Origin: Methanosarcinales archaeon
GTDB taxonomy: Archaea; Halobacteriota; Syntropharchaeia; Alkanophagales; Methanospirareceae
Direction: 5' to 3'
NCBI GenBank assembly: GCA_009618475.1
Contig: WJOV01000113.1
Location: 1 to 6,679 of the forward strand
Length of the DNA stretch: 6,679 nucleotides
Under the pieces are notes generated by a model that did no database searches, was not told the origin of the DNA, and was given only the letters and a program-made list of their open reading frames with translations. The first letter of the stretch is position 1. The number at the start of each line of letters is the position of its first letter. A program made the translations under genes and the position numbers. This document shows positions 1-5,388 of this stretch, one piece after another.

Positions 1-95
1 AAACGCTTGTCACATACGACTTCCTTCATCTCTCCCAATTTCCGCACCACTGGAAAGAACGTTCTTTCTCCAAACTTCAACTCATTCCATGCCAC
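1..95 (-). CDS. Unidentified protein, N-terminal 31 codons only (gene runs off the left edge)
   Basis: Reading leftward from a GTG at 95-93, an open frame runs to the window edge and begins M-A-W-N-E-L-K-F-G-E-R. The start is set by a strong Shine-Dalgarno, AGGAGGGA (complement of 103-110), 7 nt upstream. An ATG further upstream (complement of about 112-114) leads to a stop within about ten codons, so it is not a usable start. The gene begins 35 nt after the TIM-barrel gene stop and is probably the third gene of the mobB-led leftward run. I do not recognise a family from 31 residues. The readable part contains no signal peptide or membrane segment. Confidence 0.6.
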   Translation of the reverse strand, partial: MAWNELKFGERTFFPVVRKLGEMKEVVCDKR

Positions 96-102
96 TTTCG
101 TT

Positions 103-110
103 TCCCTCCT
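103..110 (-). promoter_or_regulatory. Strong Shine-Dalgarno that sets the GTG start of the left-edge gene
   Basis: The complement reads AGGAGGGA, 7 nt before the GTG at 95. This is one of the clearest ribosome binding sites in the window and is the main reason to believe the truncated left-edge gene is real. Confidence 0.6.
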
Positions 111-130
111 GCATTTAGAATATAACTAAA

Positions 131-928
131 TCACAAACAACGTTTTCGGATAAACTCCAAACTCTCTATCCCGCCCTCTATTGTGTATAACTCCATTACC
201 ATTAGCCCTTCATATTCGCAGTCATTAATCCCGTTTAACACCTTCTTCCAATCCTGATTCCCTTTCCCCAGTGGCAAATGCAAATCATCCGCTCCGAAGT
301 TATCGCTCGTATGCAGATGTATTATATCCATATCCTCTGCCTTCGCCTTGATAGTCAAGAATTCATCCAGCGTTTTTGTCGTATTCGCATGCGCCACGTC
401 AAGGCATAACCCCAGATTATCCATATTCACTCCTCGCACTATTTGAATGAGTTCATCGGGATACCTACCCATCAGCATATTCGAAGACGGGAGATTCTCC
501 ACCGCTATTCGTAATCCTCGTTCCGCAGCGAATTCTGAAAGCGTGGTTAGACCTTCAATCGCCTTCTGAATCGCCTTCTCCGGCATCTGTATGGACAATG
601 GCGAGAAAACGCCCGGATGCACCACGCATATATCAGCAATGAACTCGTATGTATTCTCTATACACTCTTTTATCTGCCTTATGCTCTCTTCCCATATCCT
701 CTCGTTTACACTCGCTATGTTAATATCAGAAAGCGGTGCGTGTAAGGAAAGAACGAGATTCGTTGTTTCGTATATTTCCTTCACCCGCGCTTTGAATTCC
801 CCTTCCACCTTCTGCATACCTTCGCCCACTATCTCCCAGCCCTGAAAACCTGCATCTTCCAATCTATACATCCATTCCGCAGGGTTGCTGGTTGCATCTA
901 CCGAGGAAAAGCTTATTTTCGCTTTCAT
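131..928 (-). CDS. Xylose isomerase-like TIM-barrel protein (AP-endonuclease 2 / sugar phosphate isomerase-epimerase superfamily)
   Basis: A 265-residue protein, normal length for this superfamily of metal-dependent barrels, which includes endonuclease IV, sugar epimerases and hydroxypyruvate-isomerase-like enzymes. Candidate metal ligands lie at the ends of successive strands: H63 (LSLHAP), H104 (VVHPG), E144 (AVENLP), D177 and H180 (LCLDVAH), H204/H206 (IIHLHTSD), H217 (DLHLPLGKGNQDW) and E246 (MVMELY). The set is complete, so the protein should be a catalytically competent metalloenzyme. The LHLPLGKG...DW segment near the C-terminus is typical of the sugar isomerase-like branch. It has no signal peptide and is cytoplasmic. 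It lies 47 nt downstream of mobB on the same strand, but the substrate cannot be inferred from that. No good Shine-Dalgarno precedes the ATG; an A/T-only inverted repeat lies there instead. A DNA-repair (endonuclease IV) role is less likely but not excluded. Confidence 0.85.
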   Translation of the reverse strand: MKAKISFSSVDATSNPAEWMYRLEDAGFQGWEIVGEGMQKVEGEFKARVKEIYETTNLVLSLHAPLSDINIASVNERIWEESIRQIKECIENTYEFIADICVVHPGVFSPLSIQMPEKAIQKAIEGLTTLSEFAAERGLRIAVENLPSSNMLMGRYPDELIQIVRGVNMDNLGLCLDVAHANTTKTLDEFLTIKAKAEDMDIIHLHTSDNFGADDLHLPLGKGNQDWKKVLNGINDCEYEGLMVMELYTIEGGIESLEFIRKRCL

Positions 929-933
929 ACACT

Positions 934-956
934 TTTTCTTTTTACAAAAAAGAAAA
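934..956 (-). repeat. A/T-rich inverted repeat just upstream of the TIM-barrel gene
   Basis: TTTTCTTTTT (934-943) and AAAAAGAAAA (947-956) are perfect 10-bp arms around a 3-nt loop. In the leftward transcript the hairpin falls between the mobB stop and the TIM-barrel start, with its 3' arm 5 nt before the ATG, where a Shine-Dalgarno would be expected. It is almost purely A-U, so the stem is weak. It could modulate translation or be a simple low-complexity palindrome. Confidence 0.35.
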
Positions 957-975
957 CCTGTGCTAAAAGAAAAAC

Positions 976-1437
976 TTATAGGGAAAGAAAGGTTTGGTAA
1001 TCTTCCAGGGAACGAATAATTTGGACTATCTCCGTTATCATTTCTTCACTCATCTTGCCTCTAAAATCTATCCTCTTTACTATGTTACTGACTTCTTCGT
1101 CTGAGAAGTCGTTCAGTGCTATCTTCGGTAAGTTACTGCTCTTAAAGCCTTCAACGAGCACGAAATCAACACCTGAAGCCGCTATTTCTTCTATCAACTC
1201 CTTCAAATTTTTACCACCGCAAATTTTTACCGTCTTTTCCTCCGAAGCTCCTATGACAACTTCAGCTCCGGCGTTAAAAAAACGGTCTGTATCTTTTGCG
1301 ATGGGCGCATCCAGATCCAACTCATGGGCGTGTTTTATGCATCCTACTTTACCGTATTCCTTCAGATACGCAATCAAATACTGAATAAGAGCTGTTTTCC
1401 CTGACTTCTTCTCGCCTATTATGGATATGACTTTCAT
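976..1437 (-). CDS. mobB: Molybdopterin-guanine dinucleotide biosynthesis adaptor protein MobB
   Basis: A 153-residue P-loop GTPase-like protein. The Walker A motif is at residues 8-15 (GEKKSGKT) after a hydrophobic strand. The MobB signatures follow: CIKHAHELDLDAP at 33-45, DTDRFFNAGA at 49-58, and VLVEGFK around 93-99 with E96. MobB binds GTP and assists MobA in attaching GMP to molybdopterin, making the dinucleotide cofactor in the cytoplasm. In a methanogen-like archaeon a likely client is the Mo- or W-dependent formylmethanofuran dehydrogenase (inference from lineage, not from neighbours). It is the first gene of a leftward run and is divergent from the ATP synthase genes. The ATG at 1437 fits the family start; upstream GGGATGA is at best a weak Shine-Dalgarno. 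Length and motifs are normal for a stand-alone MobB. Confidence 0.93.
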   Translation of the reverse strand: MKVISIIGEKKSGKTALIQYLIAYLKEYGKVGCIKHAHELDLDAPIAKDTDRFFNAGAEVVIGASEEKTVKICGGKNLKELIEEIAASGVDFVLVEGFKSSNLPKIALNDFSDEEVSNIVKRIDFRGKMSEEMITEIVQIIRSLEDYQTFLSL

Positions 1438-1490
1438 GCTTTTTCATCCCGGAATTCGCTTAATTAATAAAATAATAAAATCACATCTAA

Positions 1491-1498
1491 TTTATAAA
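1491..1498. promoter_or_regulatory. Palindromic TATA box between mobB and atpH
   Basis: TTTATAAA reads the same on both strands. For atpH, a start site about 26 nt downstream (near 1521) would give a roughly 13-nt leader that just holds the AGAGGA Shine-Dalgarno at 1523-1528 before the ATG at 1534. Leftward, the same box would start transcription near 1468, about 31 nt before the mobB ATG. A second A/T-rich stretch at 1461-1480 could serve mobB instead. The rightward assignment is the firmer one. Confidence 0.5.
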
Positions 1499-1533
1499 AG
1501 CATAATAAAGACAGTCCATTATAGAGGAATACA

Positions 1534-1851
1534 ATGGCAGTAGAAGCGCTTAAGTTAATAAGAGAAAGGGAAGAGGAAGGCAGGAAGTTAATAGAGAAGG
1601 GAAAGGAAAGCGCTACGAAAATACTCAAAGATGCGGAGGATGAAGTAACGCGGCTAAAGGAGCAGACACGTGAGGATGAAAAGAGCTTAGCAGTGCAGAT
1701 TTTAGATAAATATGCAAAGGGAGGAGCGGAGGTAGAGGAAGAGATAATGAAAAATGCGGAGACAGAAGCGGAGAAGCGGAAAGCAAACGCGGAATCAAAT
1801 CTCGACAGCGCGGTAAACGTGGCGTTAGAAAAGATTTTAGGACTTGTTTAA
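1534..1851 (+). CDS. ahaH: A-type ATP synthase subunit H (peripheral stalk)
   Basis: A 105-residue, highly charged, almost entirely helical protein with coiled-coil character over most of its length (runs such as REREEEGRKLIEKGKE and EAEKRKANAES). This matches archaeal AhaH, the partner of subunit E. In the family, H and E form elongated heterodimers, the peripheral stalks that hold the catalytic head against the membrane motor. The ATG is supported by AGAGGA at 1523-1528, 5 nt upstream, and by a TATA box 36-43 nt upstream. It is the first gene of the rightward set and is followed by E and F. Subunits I and K, which usually follow H, are missing. A six-T tract (1854-1859) comes 2 nt after the stop codon. 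A generic coiled-coil protein would look similar, but position next to atpE makes H nearly certain. Confidence 0.88.
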   Translation: MAVEALKLIREREEEGRKLIEKGKESATKILKDAEDEVTRLKEQTREDEKSLAVQILDKYAKGGAEVEEEIMKNAETEAEKRKANAESNLDSAVNVALEKILGLV

Positions 1852-1937
1852 TCTTTTTTCTTTGGTAAAGCTTTCTTTTAAGCCCTTTACAAGGGCTTGC
1901 GGGGTCGTGGGGCGGAGCCCCACATAAAGAAAGGTTT
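1852..1937 (+). repeat. Structured intergenic element between atpH and atpE (predicted three-helix junction after a T-tract)
   Basis: The H-E gap is much more structured than chance would suggest. An outer stem pairs 1867-1878 with 1926-1937 (11 of 12 pairs, one G-G mismatch). It encloses two perfect hairpins: 1880-1887 with 1891-1898 (AAGCCCTT/AAGGGCTT, 3-nt loop) and 1907-1913 with 1917-1923 (GTGGGGC/GCCCCAC, GGA loop). The outer stem ends directly before the atpE Shine-Dalgarno at 1938. A T-tract (1854-1859) precedes the element and could cause partial termination after atpH. It could be a dispersed repeat that landed in the operon or an RNA element tuning atpE expression. The sequence gives the fold, not the function. 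Confidence 0.65.
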
Positions 1938-1945
1938 GAGGTGAT
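1938..1945 (+). promoter_or_regulatory. Strong Shine-Dalgarno that decides the atpE start (TTG 1950 over GTG 1941)
   Basis: GAGGTGAT matches the archaeal 16S anti-Shine-Dalgarno almost perfectly and overlaps the alternative GTG start, which argues that the GTG is part of the binding site and not the initiation codon. It begins on the base after the outer stem of the intergenic RNA element. Confidence 0.6.
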
Positions 1946-1949
1946 TCGT

Positions 1950-2606
1950 TTGGGTGCGAAAGAGATAGTGGGGAAGATAAAGGACGAAGCAAACGTAGAA
2001 TGCGAGAAAATAATGAGCGAAGCGAAAGAGAACGCAAAGAAGAAGGTAGAAGAAGTGAGAAAAGAGATAGAAGTTCAAAAGAAGCGGTTTATTGAGGCTG
2101 AGGAGAGAAGAGGCGTTGAGGAGAAGGAGCGAATAGTTAGAGCCGCTCGATTAAATGCGAGAAAGCTTGGATGGGATGCCGAGGAAGAGATGATAGCGAA
2201 AGCGTTAGAGGAAGCAATGAACCGACTAAAGGTAGTAAAAACAGAGGGTTTCAAAGGTAACTCGTATTCCGGTATCATGGCTGGTTTGACAAAGGATGCT
2301 GCAATGAGTATAATCGCCGGGAGTAGTGCAGGCGATGAACTGGACGTGATAATTAGCGAGGAGGATGCTTCTTTTGTGAAACCGAAGATGCTAAAAAAAA
2401 TATCCGACGAAATAAACCAGGATAGTGGTGCGAATGTTCGTTTATCGCTATCCGGTGAACGGATAAAGTCGGCAGGAGGCGTCATAGTAAGGGGAAAAGA
2501 AGGTAAAGTCGCGGTGAATAATACGGTTGAGCAGCGAATGGCACGGCTTTCCGCCAGTTTAAGAGAAGATATAGTGAAAACTCTTTTTATATCGCTTTCT
2601 TTATAA
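1950..2606 (+). CDS. atpE: A-type ATP synthase subunit E (peripheral stalk)
   Basis: About 218 residues. The N-terminal half is a long charged coiled coil (AKENAKKKVEEVRKEIE, then EERRGVEEKERI) that pairs with subunit H. The C-terminal globular half ends in the family hallmark GGVIVRGKEGKVAVNNT (V), followed by EQRMARL and LREDIVKTLF. E binds the top of the catalytic head and links it through H to the membrane stator. I place the start at TTG 1950: GAGGTGAT at 1938-1945 is a near-perfect Shine-Dalgarno 4-5 nt upstream, and the N-terminus MGAKEIVGKI matches the usual short lead-in of the family. A GTG at 1941 would add three residues with only a weak AAAGG behind it. The product is slightly longer than many E subunits. 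atpF follows 23 nt downstream; subunit C, normally between them, is absent. Confidence 0.93.
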   Translation: MGAKEIVGKIKDEANVECEKIMSEAKENAKKKVEEVRKEIEVQKKRFIEAEERRGVEEKERIVRAARLNARKLGWDAEEEMIAKALEEAMNRLKVVKTEGFKGNSYSGIMAGLTKDAAMSIIAGSSAGDELDVIISEEDASFVKPKMLKKISDEINQDSGANVRLSLSGERIKSAGGVIVRGKEGKVAVNNTVEQRMARLSASLREDIVKTLFISLSL

Positions 2607-2629
2607 AGATATTAAGAAAAGGTTTAAAA

Positions 2630-2953
2630 ATGATTGCGGTAATTGGCGACCCGGTGACTGCTATGGGGTTCCGGCTTGCAGGCGTAAAAGAAGTGTATGA
2701 ATGTTCCGATGGGGGAGAAGACGTTGCCCGTGTGTTAGATAAATTGGCAAAGGAGGAGGTTGCCATCATAATAATAAACGAGCGACTTGCAGCCGAGGCT
2801 AAGAACAGAGATAAGATAAGGGAGATAAACGCGAAGAAACGCAGCGTAATACCCATTATCGTTGAAGTCCCGGACAAGAAAGGACCGATGGTAAAAGAGA
2901 TTGACGAAATAGGACGGCTGATAAAACGTGCCGTGGGTGTTGCAGTGAAGTGA
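2630..2953 (+). CDS. atpF: A-type ATP synthase subunit F (central stalk)
   Basis: A 107-residue small alpha/beta protein of normal length for archaeal subunit F. Family features are the N-terminal strand-loop MIAVIGDPVTAMGFRLAGV (residues 1-19), a central strand IIIINERLA, and the strand-loop IPIIVEVPDKKGP before a C-terminal helix. F sits on the rotating central stalk with subunit D and influences coupling of ATP hydrolysis to rotation. The ATG at 2630 has an AAAAGG ribosome binding site 7 nt upstream. CTTTATAAAG overlapping the end of atpE might act as an internal TATA box, but the spacing would make the transcript leaderless, so I do not rely on it. The next gene begins 3 nt after this stop and is in the same reading frame. 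Confidence 0.95.
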   Translation: MIAVIGDPVTAMGFRLAGVKEVYECSDGGEDVARVLDKLAKEEVAIIIINERLAAEAKNRDKIREINAKKRSVIPIIVEVPDKKGPMVKEIDEIGRLIKRAVGVAVK

Positions 2954-2956
2954 AAA

Positions 2957-3421
2957 TTGAAACTATGGACTATCGGGACGAGTAAAAGGAGCATAGAGGA
3001 GTTCTTGAGTTTGCTTGAGGTATACCGGGTAGAAGCAATCGTAGATGTAAGACGATTCCCCAGGTCCAAGCACAGGCACTTCAAGCAAGAGAATTTAGAA
3101 GCGAGTTTGAATCGCAGCGGCATAGACTATCATCACGTTACAGAACTCGGCGGTTACCGGAAAGGAGGCTACAAGAAGTATATGGAGACCGAAGAATTTG
3201 AGCAGGGTTTGCTTTACGTTGAAAACCTCGCATCTTCAAACAGAGTGGCAATCATGTGCGCAGAACTTCTGTTCTCCCAGTGTCATCGCAGATTTATAGC
3301 AGATGCGCTTAAACGACGTGGGCATGTCGTAATACACATAATAGACGAGAAAAGGAGTTGTGAGCACAAAGGCAGAACCGATAAGCAGAAGGGCAAGACT
3401 CTGGAGGCGTTTTTGCACTGA
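2957..3421 (+). CDS. DUF488 family protein
   Basis: A 154-residue protein with the DUF488 signatures: N-terminal KLWTIGTSKRSIEEFLSLL (2-20), VDVRRFPRSK at 29-38, ELGGYRKGG around 63-71, and the conserved cysteine block IMCAE (99-103) to CHRR (109-112). This is the normal full length. The biochemical role of the family is not established; its conserved cysteines, arginines and histidine suggest an enzyme or nucleic-acid/nucleotide-related function, which I cannot refine. It must start after the in-frame atpF stop, and the first candidate is TTG 2957, with GTGA about 8 nt upstream. The 3-nt gap suggests translational coupling to atpF. A functional link to ATP synthase is unproven; it may simply be a passenger at the end of the operon. 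Confidence 0.88.
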   Translation: MKLWTIGTSKRSIEEFLSLLEVYRVEAIVDVRRFPRSKHRHFKQENLEASLNRSGIDYHHVTELGGYRKGGYKKYMETEEFEQGLLYVENLASSNRVAIMCAELLFSQCHRRFIADALKRRGHVVIHIIDEKRSCEHKGRTDKQKGKTLEAFLH

Positions 3422-3456
3422 GAGTTGAAAATTCTAAAATGTCCCTAAGATATGCT

Positions 3457-3759
3457 TTATACTCCCGAGGCATATTTCACACTCCCTAAAATATACGGTT
3501 TTAAATCGGACTTTATAGCCTCAATGACCACAAGATCAACTTTACGTTTGAATAACCCCTCTAAGAAGAATTTGAGGTCCATGTAATTATCAAATGTCTT
3601 TTTGCCCTTTTCAAATTCCACTAAGATATCTATATCACTTTCTGATTTTTGTTCGTTTCTAACATAAGATCCAAACACGCCTATTCTCTTTACGCCGTAT
3701 TTCTTTATCTTTTCTATATTTTCTTCGGTTTTTCCCGCGATCTCTTTAAAGGTTAACAT
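3457..3759 (-). CDS. MNT-type minimal nucleotidyltransferase (MntA-like), without an adjacent HEPN partner
   Basis: About 100 residues with a pol-beta-type nucleotidyltransferase core. GVFGSYVRNEQKSESDIDILVEF contains the GSY...R motif (G30-S31), the paired catalytic aspartates D42 and D44, and a third acidic residue D75 in KVDLVV. All three acidic positions are present, so catalysis is plausible. Family members often act as antitoxins that AMPylate HEPN toxins, normally encoded next door. No HEPN gene lies on either side here: the downstream side is the end of DUF488, and upstream is 150 nt without a gene. The start is best placed at ATG 3759, preceded by GGAGGT at 3772-3767 with 7-nt spacing. 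An ATG at 3774 would add five residues but lies upstream of, and merges into, this ribosome binding site. The gene is divergent from tgtA. Confidence 0.85.
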   Translation of the reverse strand: MLTFKEIAGKTEENIEKIKKYGVKRIGVFGSYVRNEQKSESDIDILVEFEKGKKTFDNYMDLKFFLEGLFKRKVDLVVIEAIKSDLKPYILGSVKYASGV

Positions 3760-3766
3760 GCTCCAT

Positions 3767-3772
3767 ACCTCC
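3767..3772 (-). promoter_or_regulatory. Shine-Dalgarno that decides the nucleotidyltransferase start
   Basis: The complement reads GGAGGT, 7 nt before the ATG at 3759. It overlaps the first codons of the longer alternative frame, favouring the shorter 100-residue product. Confidence 0.6.
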
Positions 3773-3816
3773 ATCTTACAGAGAGCTCAAACAAACAAAC
3801 TATCTAACGGGCTTTT

Positions 3817-3849
3817 TATCTCCCATATATCTTTATGAAATAGGAGATA
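3817..3849. promoter_or_regulatory. Inverted repeat over the divergent nucleotidyltransferase/tgtA promoter region (candidate operator)
   Basis: TATCTCC (3817-3823) and GGAGATA (3843-3849) are perfect 7-bp arms separated by 19 nt. A rightward TATA-like box (ATATAAATA, 3847-3855) overlaps the right arm and would start transcription near 3877, giving tgtA a leader of about 30 nt. Leftward TATA-like sequences fall within the same region. A repressor binding both arms could affect both genes. This is a candidate from symmetry and position only. Confidence 0.35.
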
Positions 3850-3855
3850 TAAATA
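3847..3855 (+). promoter_or_regulatory. Candidate TATA box for tgtA
   Basis: ATATAAATA followed by AAG is a good archaeal TATA-like box. It would place the transcription start about 26 nt downstream, leaving a leader of roughly 30 nt. That leader holds three ATCAAT copies and an AGGT ribosome binding site at 3900-3903. Confidence 0.45.
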
Positions 3856-3909
3856 AAGCTTGTTAATCAATTATCAATCACCGGAATCAATCTCTTTTCA
3901 GGTTGAAAT

Positions 3910-5373
3910 ATGCACGAGTTTGAAATACTGCATAAGGACTTAATGGGAAGAATAGGGAAGCTTCGAACGGCGCATGGACACGTGGAGACGCCGACGATAA
4001 TGCCTGTAATAAACCCAAATCTCTGCTCAATCAAGGCTGGAGAAATGAAGAAGTATGGCGCTGAGATGCTCATTACAAATGCGTATATAATCTACAGGAA
4101 AGAGGATTTGCGAGAAGAAGCCATTAAGAAAGGCATTCATTCGCTTTTGGACTGTGAAATGCCGATAATGACTGATTCGGGTTCTTACCAACTCTCGGAG
4201 TATAAAGATGTGGAGGTGAGTAATAGCGAAATATTGAAATTTCAGCAGCTTATAGACTCTGACGTATGTGTGCCTCTGGACATACCAACAGCGCCATACG
4301 AGAAGCGAGAAAGAGCAAAGAATGACTTAGAGGAGACATTGAAAAGGATGCGGGAAGCGAGGAGTATAATTCAAAATAAAATGCTTGCTGGGGTTGTGCA
4401 AGGCTCCACTTTTTTGGATTTGCGGGGAGAGAGCGCAAAGCGTGCTGCGGAAATTGGGTTTGACGTGTATGCAATAGGGGGCGTGGTGCCATTGCTGGAA
4501 TCCTACAAATTCGATAAACTGGCGGATATAATCGTGACTTCGAAGATGAATTTACCGTTGAACGCACCCGTTCATCTCTTCGGCGCAGGACACCCCATGC
4601 TTTTCCCATTAGCCGTTGCTCTGGGCTGCGACCTCTTCGACTCCGCGGCATACGCGCTATATGCGAAAGGGAAGAGATATATAACGAGTGATGGAACGAA
4701 AAAAGTGAAAGATTTGCGGGTTCTTCCGTGTTCCTGTCCCGTGTGTTCCGCGTACAGCGTAGAGGAGGTAAAGGAGAGCGAGGATTTGTTGGCATCGCAT
4801 AACTTGTGGGTAACGTTCGCGGAGATGCGAATGGTAAAGCAGAGCATAGCGGAAGGGAGCCTGTGGGAGCTATGCGAGAGGAGGTGCAGGGCGTATCCCG
4901 TTTTGCTGAACGCATTGAAGCACATAACGAAATATTCGGCGTTGATTGAAAAATACGACCCCGCCACGAAACGTCCTTTCTTTTATCTCGGCGAGTGCTC
5001 TGCACAGAGACCGGAGGTATTGAGATACTCGTACAGGCTGAACAGGTTCAGGTTATCGGGGAACGTATTGATAACAACGGACCTTAAAGAGAAAGGCGTT
5101 ACGGAAAGCGAAAAGTTTGACCATTTATATCTTGTGAAACCGCCATTTGGACCTTACCCGGTTGAACTGGGAGAGAGTTATCCGGTGGGGCAGTCGGAAA
5201 TACCTGCGGAAATAGATAACGAAGCTAAGACGGTGGCATTGCAAAACGTATTAAAGTTGCTGGCGATGAACACGGGGCGGGCGAAATTCGTTTTTCGTTA
5301 TGACCGCAGTTGGAGCGGGCATCCGTTGGTCGAAGAGATAGGGAAGTATGCGGAAGTGAGGAGGAAGGAATAA
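3910..5373 (+). CDS. tgtA: Archaeal tRNA-guanine transglycosylase (archaeosine synthesis), form apparently lacking the PUA domain
   Basis: A 487-residue enzyme that exchanges guanine-15 of tRNA for the archaeosine precursor preQ0 in the cytoplasm. The catalytic barrel fills about residues 1-330: D89 in MTDSGSYQL is the conserved substrate-binding aspartate, D244 in CDLFDSAAY is the likely nucleophile, and the motifs LDIPTAPY and GVVQGS are present. The structural zinc site is C274-x-C276-xx-C279 with H297. The C-terminal part (YPVLLNALKH onward to the end, with GPYPVELGESYPVGQSE) matches the archaeal-specific C-terminal region. Homologues of about 580 residues end in a PUA RNA-binding domain. 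This protein stops before it, so that domain is probably a separate gene elsewhere, as in some methanogens. The ATG at 3910 has AGGT 6 nt upstream. tgtA is divergent from the nucleotidyltransferase; mptD follows after 115 nt. Confidence 0.95.
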   Translation: MHEFEILHKDLMGRIGKLRTAHGHVETPTIMPVINPNLCSIKAGEMKKYGAEMLITNAYIIYRKEDLREEAIKKGIHSLLDCEMPIMTDSGSYQLSEYKDVEVSNSEILKFQQLIDSDVCVPLDIPTAPYEKRERAKNDLEETLKRMREARSIIQNKMLAGVVQGSTFLDLRGESAKRAAEIGFDVYAIGGVVPLLESYKFDKLADIIVTSKMNLPLNAPVHLFGAGHPMLFPLAVALGCDLFDSAAYALYAKGKRYITSDGTKKVKDLRVLPCSCPVCSAYSVEEVKESEDLLASHNLWVTFAEMRMVKQSIAEGSLWELCERRCRAYPVLLNALKHITKYSALIEKYDPATKRPFFYLGECSAQRPEVLRYSYRLNRFRLSGNVLITTDLKEKGVTESEKFDHLYLVKPPFGPYPVELGESYPVGQSEIPAEIDNEAKTVALQNVLKLLAMNTGRAKFVFRYDRSWSGHPLVEEIGKYAEVRRKE

Positions 5374-5388
5374 AAGATAAAATTTGTA

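Noticed and set aside
984..1938. The 13-mer AAAGAAAGGTTTG at 984-996 and 1926-1938 as a shared repeat
   Set aside because: One copy is in mobB coding sequence, and a 13-nt purine/T-rich match in a window this size is expected by chance or nearly so. The flanks do not match.
2075..2485. A 136-residue leftward frame inside atpE
   Set aside because: It is antisense to the conserved atpE C-terminal domain and Ser/Phe/Ile-rich, as expected for the reverse complement of a charged coiled-coil gene.
2951..2953. The TGA between atpF and DUF488 as a selenocysteine or recoding site
   Set aside because: atpF ends at its normal family length and DUF488 begins normally after the stop. No SECIS-like structure was identified, so a plain stop is the simpler reading.
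3236..3418. A small leftward frame with hydrophobic stretches downstream of the nucleotidyltransferase, considered as a missing toxin partner
   Set aside because: It is fully antisense to the conserved DUF488 C-terminus and has no HEPN-like RxxxxH motif in a suitable context or ribosome binding site.
4250..5005. A long (251-residue) open frame antisense to tgtA
   Set aside because: It lies wholly inside the well-supported tgtA gene, has a low-complexity Ser/Arg-rich composition, and shows no recognisable domain or ribosome binding site.
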